Part shown: one piece after another, positions 5,499 through 6,420 of the stretch | How the letters are laid out: the number at the start of each line of letters is the position of its first letter | Numbering within the stretch: position 1 is the first letter of the stretch | From: Verrucomicrobiota bacterium | GTDB lineage: Bacteria; Verrucomicrobiota; Lentisphaeria; Victivallales; Victivallaceae | NCBI GenBank assembly: GCA_023459755.1 | Contig: JAEWSS010000088.1 | Span: forward strand, 1 to 6,420 | DNA: 6,420 bases | Reading direction: 5' to 3' | Program-made: the position numbers and the translations under genes | Notes under the pieces: model-generated | Databases searched by the model: none | Told to the model about the DNA's origin: nothing | Seen by the model: only the letters and a program-made list of their open reading frames with translations

Positions 5499-6420
5499 AA
5501 TATCTGTTCAAGCAGGCGGCTCGACCCTTCAAGTTCAACAAAAGCGCTGCCGCCGATGTGAAGCGGATAGGCCGGGTCGGGGTCGGTCAGCCGTATTTGC
5601 ACCGGAAAGCGCTGCGGAAGCAGGAACCACTGATTTTCTTTTTCGACCACCGGAACTCCGGTTCCCGGCGCGGTCATGCGGCGTTCCGCTCCCCAGTTGA
5701 TGTCTTCGACCACGCCGTGAAAGGTTTTGCCGGGATACTGCCAGAACCAGACGGTGGCCTTCTGCCCGGCGTGGACGCCGGAAAGGTCGGTCTCCTCGAA
5801 GTTCGCCTGAACGAAAAAGCCGTCGGCGGCGGCGAAGGCGCACAACACGTCGCCGGTGTGATAATAGCCGCCGGGAGAGATGAACATGTTCATCACATAG
5901 CCGTCGGCCAGCGCGGGGATTTCGGTTTCCTCAAGATAGATGTCGGCCAGCTCCTTCTCGGCCTTGAGCTGCCGGATCTGCGCCGCCGCCATATCGCACT
6001 GGGCGCGGATCACCGCCTCCTCGTTTTTGCTGGCGGAAAGTTCGGCTTCGCTCTTGATCATCGACTGCTGGCGCTCTTCGGCATAGGCCTGTGAAATTGC
6101 TTCGGAGGCGTACATTTCGTCGGCGCGACTGGATAAATAAGCGTCGTTTGCCAATACCGCGGTCTTGGCTTTAATCTGATCGGCGACCACTTTCAGCTGC
6201 GCCTCGTAGCTGACCAATTCAGCCTCTTTTGCCGCGATGGCGTGAGTCAGCTGGTCAACTTTGAGTTGGTACGGCGGGCGAAACACGGAGAAAAGCGGCT
6301 GGCCTTTTTTTACAAACTGATTGTTTACCACATGCACTTCGGTGATGTAACCCTCCACCAGCACCGATACCGGACGGGTGTTGGCCACCACAAAAGCGTT
6401 CTGCGTGAACGGTTTGAGAT
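5477..6420 (-). CDS. HlyD/AaeA-type periplasmic adaptor (membrane fusion protein), 5' end outside the window
   Basis: The frame is open from the right edge to TAG 5479-5477, about 313 visible codons; it reads LKPFTQNAFVVANTRPVSV at the edge, so the GTG at 6391 is internal. The layout is that of an adaptor linking an inner-membrane pump to an outer-membrane channel. The first lipoyl-like half is VSVLVEGYITEVHVVNNQ..VKKGQPLF (counting from 6391, about 8-34). A long helical hairpin of about residues 43-152 is rich in Ala, Glu, Lys and Gln. The second lipoyl half is IPALADGYVMNMFISPGGYY with the TGD turn (158-181). A beta-barrel follows (190-288), including FEETDLSGVHAGQKATV and the FPVQIRL strand. 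The N-terminal membrane anchor must lie to the right. The usual partner, a FUSC-like pump gene, follows with overlapping ends. The adaptor assignment is firm; the cargo is unknown. Confidence 0.88.
   Translation of the reverse strand, partial: LKPFTQNAFVVANTRPVSVLVEGYITEVHVVNNQFVKKGQPLFSVFRPPYQLKVDQLTHAIAAKEAELVSYEAQLKVVADQIKAKTAVLANDAYLSSRADEMYASEAISQAYAEERQQSMIKSEAELSASKNEEAVIRAQCDMAAAQIRQLKAEKELADIYLEETEIPALADGYVMNMFISPGGYYHTGDVLCAFAAADGFFVQANFEETDLSGVHAGQKATVWFWQYPGKTFHGVVEDINWGAERRMTAPGTGVPVVEKENQWFLLPQRFPVQIRLTDPDPAYPLHIGGSAFVELEGSSRLLEQILWRVFQW

Noticed and set aside
5558..6094. + strand open frame opposite the HlyD-type adaptor
   Set aside because: It is a shadow of a gene with complete lipoyl, hairpin and barrel segments on the - strand.

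Overview
The window joins two unlike segments. Positions 1 to about 1012 are AT-rich: one 60-base block I counted (541-600) is 30% GC. The segment reads on the + strand and holds short, damaged, poorly recognisable genes. From about 1013 onward the DNA is GC-rich (block 1081-1140 is 55% GC). It starts with a small + strand Rhs/YD-repeat remnant and continues with four convincing genes on the - strand. The gene content suggests a Gram-negative bacterium: a HlyD-type periplasmic adaptor, a lipoprotein-like signal sequence and a secreted heparinase II/III-type lyase. The mix of lyase, carbon-nitrogen hydrolase and Rhs debris would suit a Lentisphaerae/Victivallis-like or other PVC-group member. 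That placement is an inference from gene content, not from a marker gene.

Left segment (+ strand). The 3' end of an unrecognised gene (1-362) changes frame at a GGAT tandem repeat. Its stop codon overlaps, as ATGA, the start of a small gene that begins with a good SD and an export signal (359). The body of that second gene (415-975) is a TPR-like helical protein, but its signal and body lie in different frames. A possible third start (965) is cut off after 13 codons. About 60 codons of Rhs core follow (1013 to about 1190). The order of tip-like gene, small exported partner and core fragment resembles a decayed Rhs/polymorphic-toxin array. No toxin or immunity family is recognised, so this remains a hypothesis.

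Right segment (- strand, transcribed from the right edge towards 1206). The genes are a HlyD/AaeA-type adaptor (runs off the right edge, ends 5477), a two-repeat FUSC/DUF2955-like inner-membrane protein (5498-4461), a secreted heparinase II/III-family protein (4399-2153) and a cytoplasmic nitrilase-superfamily hydrolase (2156-1206). The first pair overlap by up to 22 bases and the last pair by ATGA; a 61-base gap separates the exporter genes from the lyase. The exporter pair should form an efflux channel with an outer-membrane partner outside the window. The lyase would act on an acidic polysaccharide outside the cytoplasm, and the hydrolase would cleave a C-N bond in an imported or internal product. 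The substrates cannot be read from the sequence, and a functional link between the two pairs is inferred only from order and strand.

I did not find a clear new system. The observations most worth a second look are the two same-direction frameshifts confined to the AT-rich segment, the split lipobox, the composition break at the Rhs remnant, and the exporter/lyase/hydrolase cluster.
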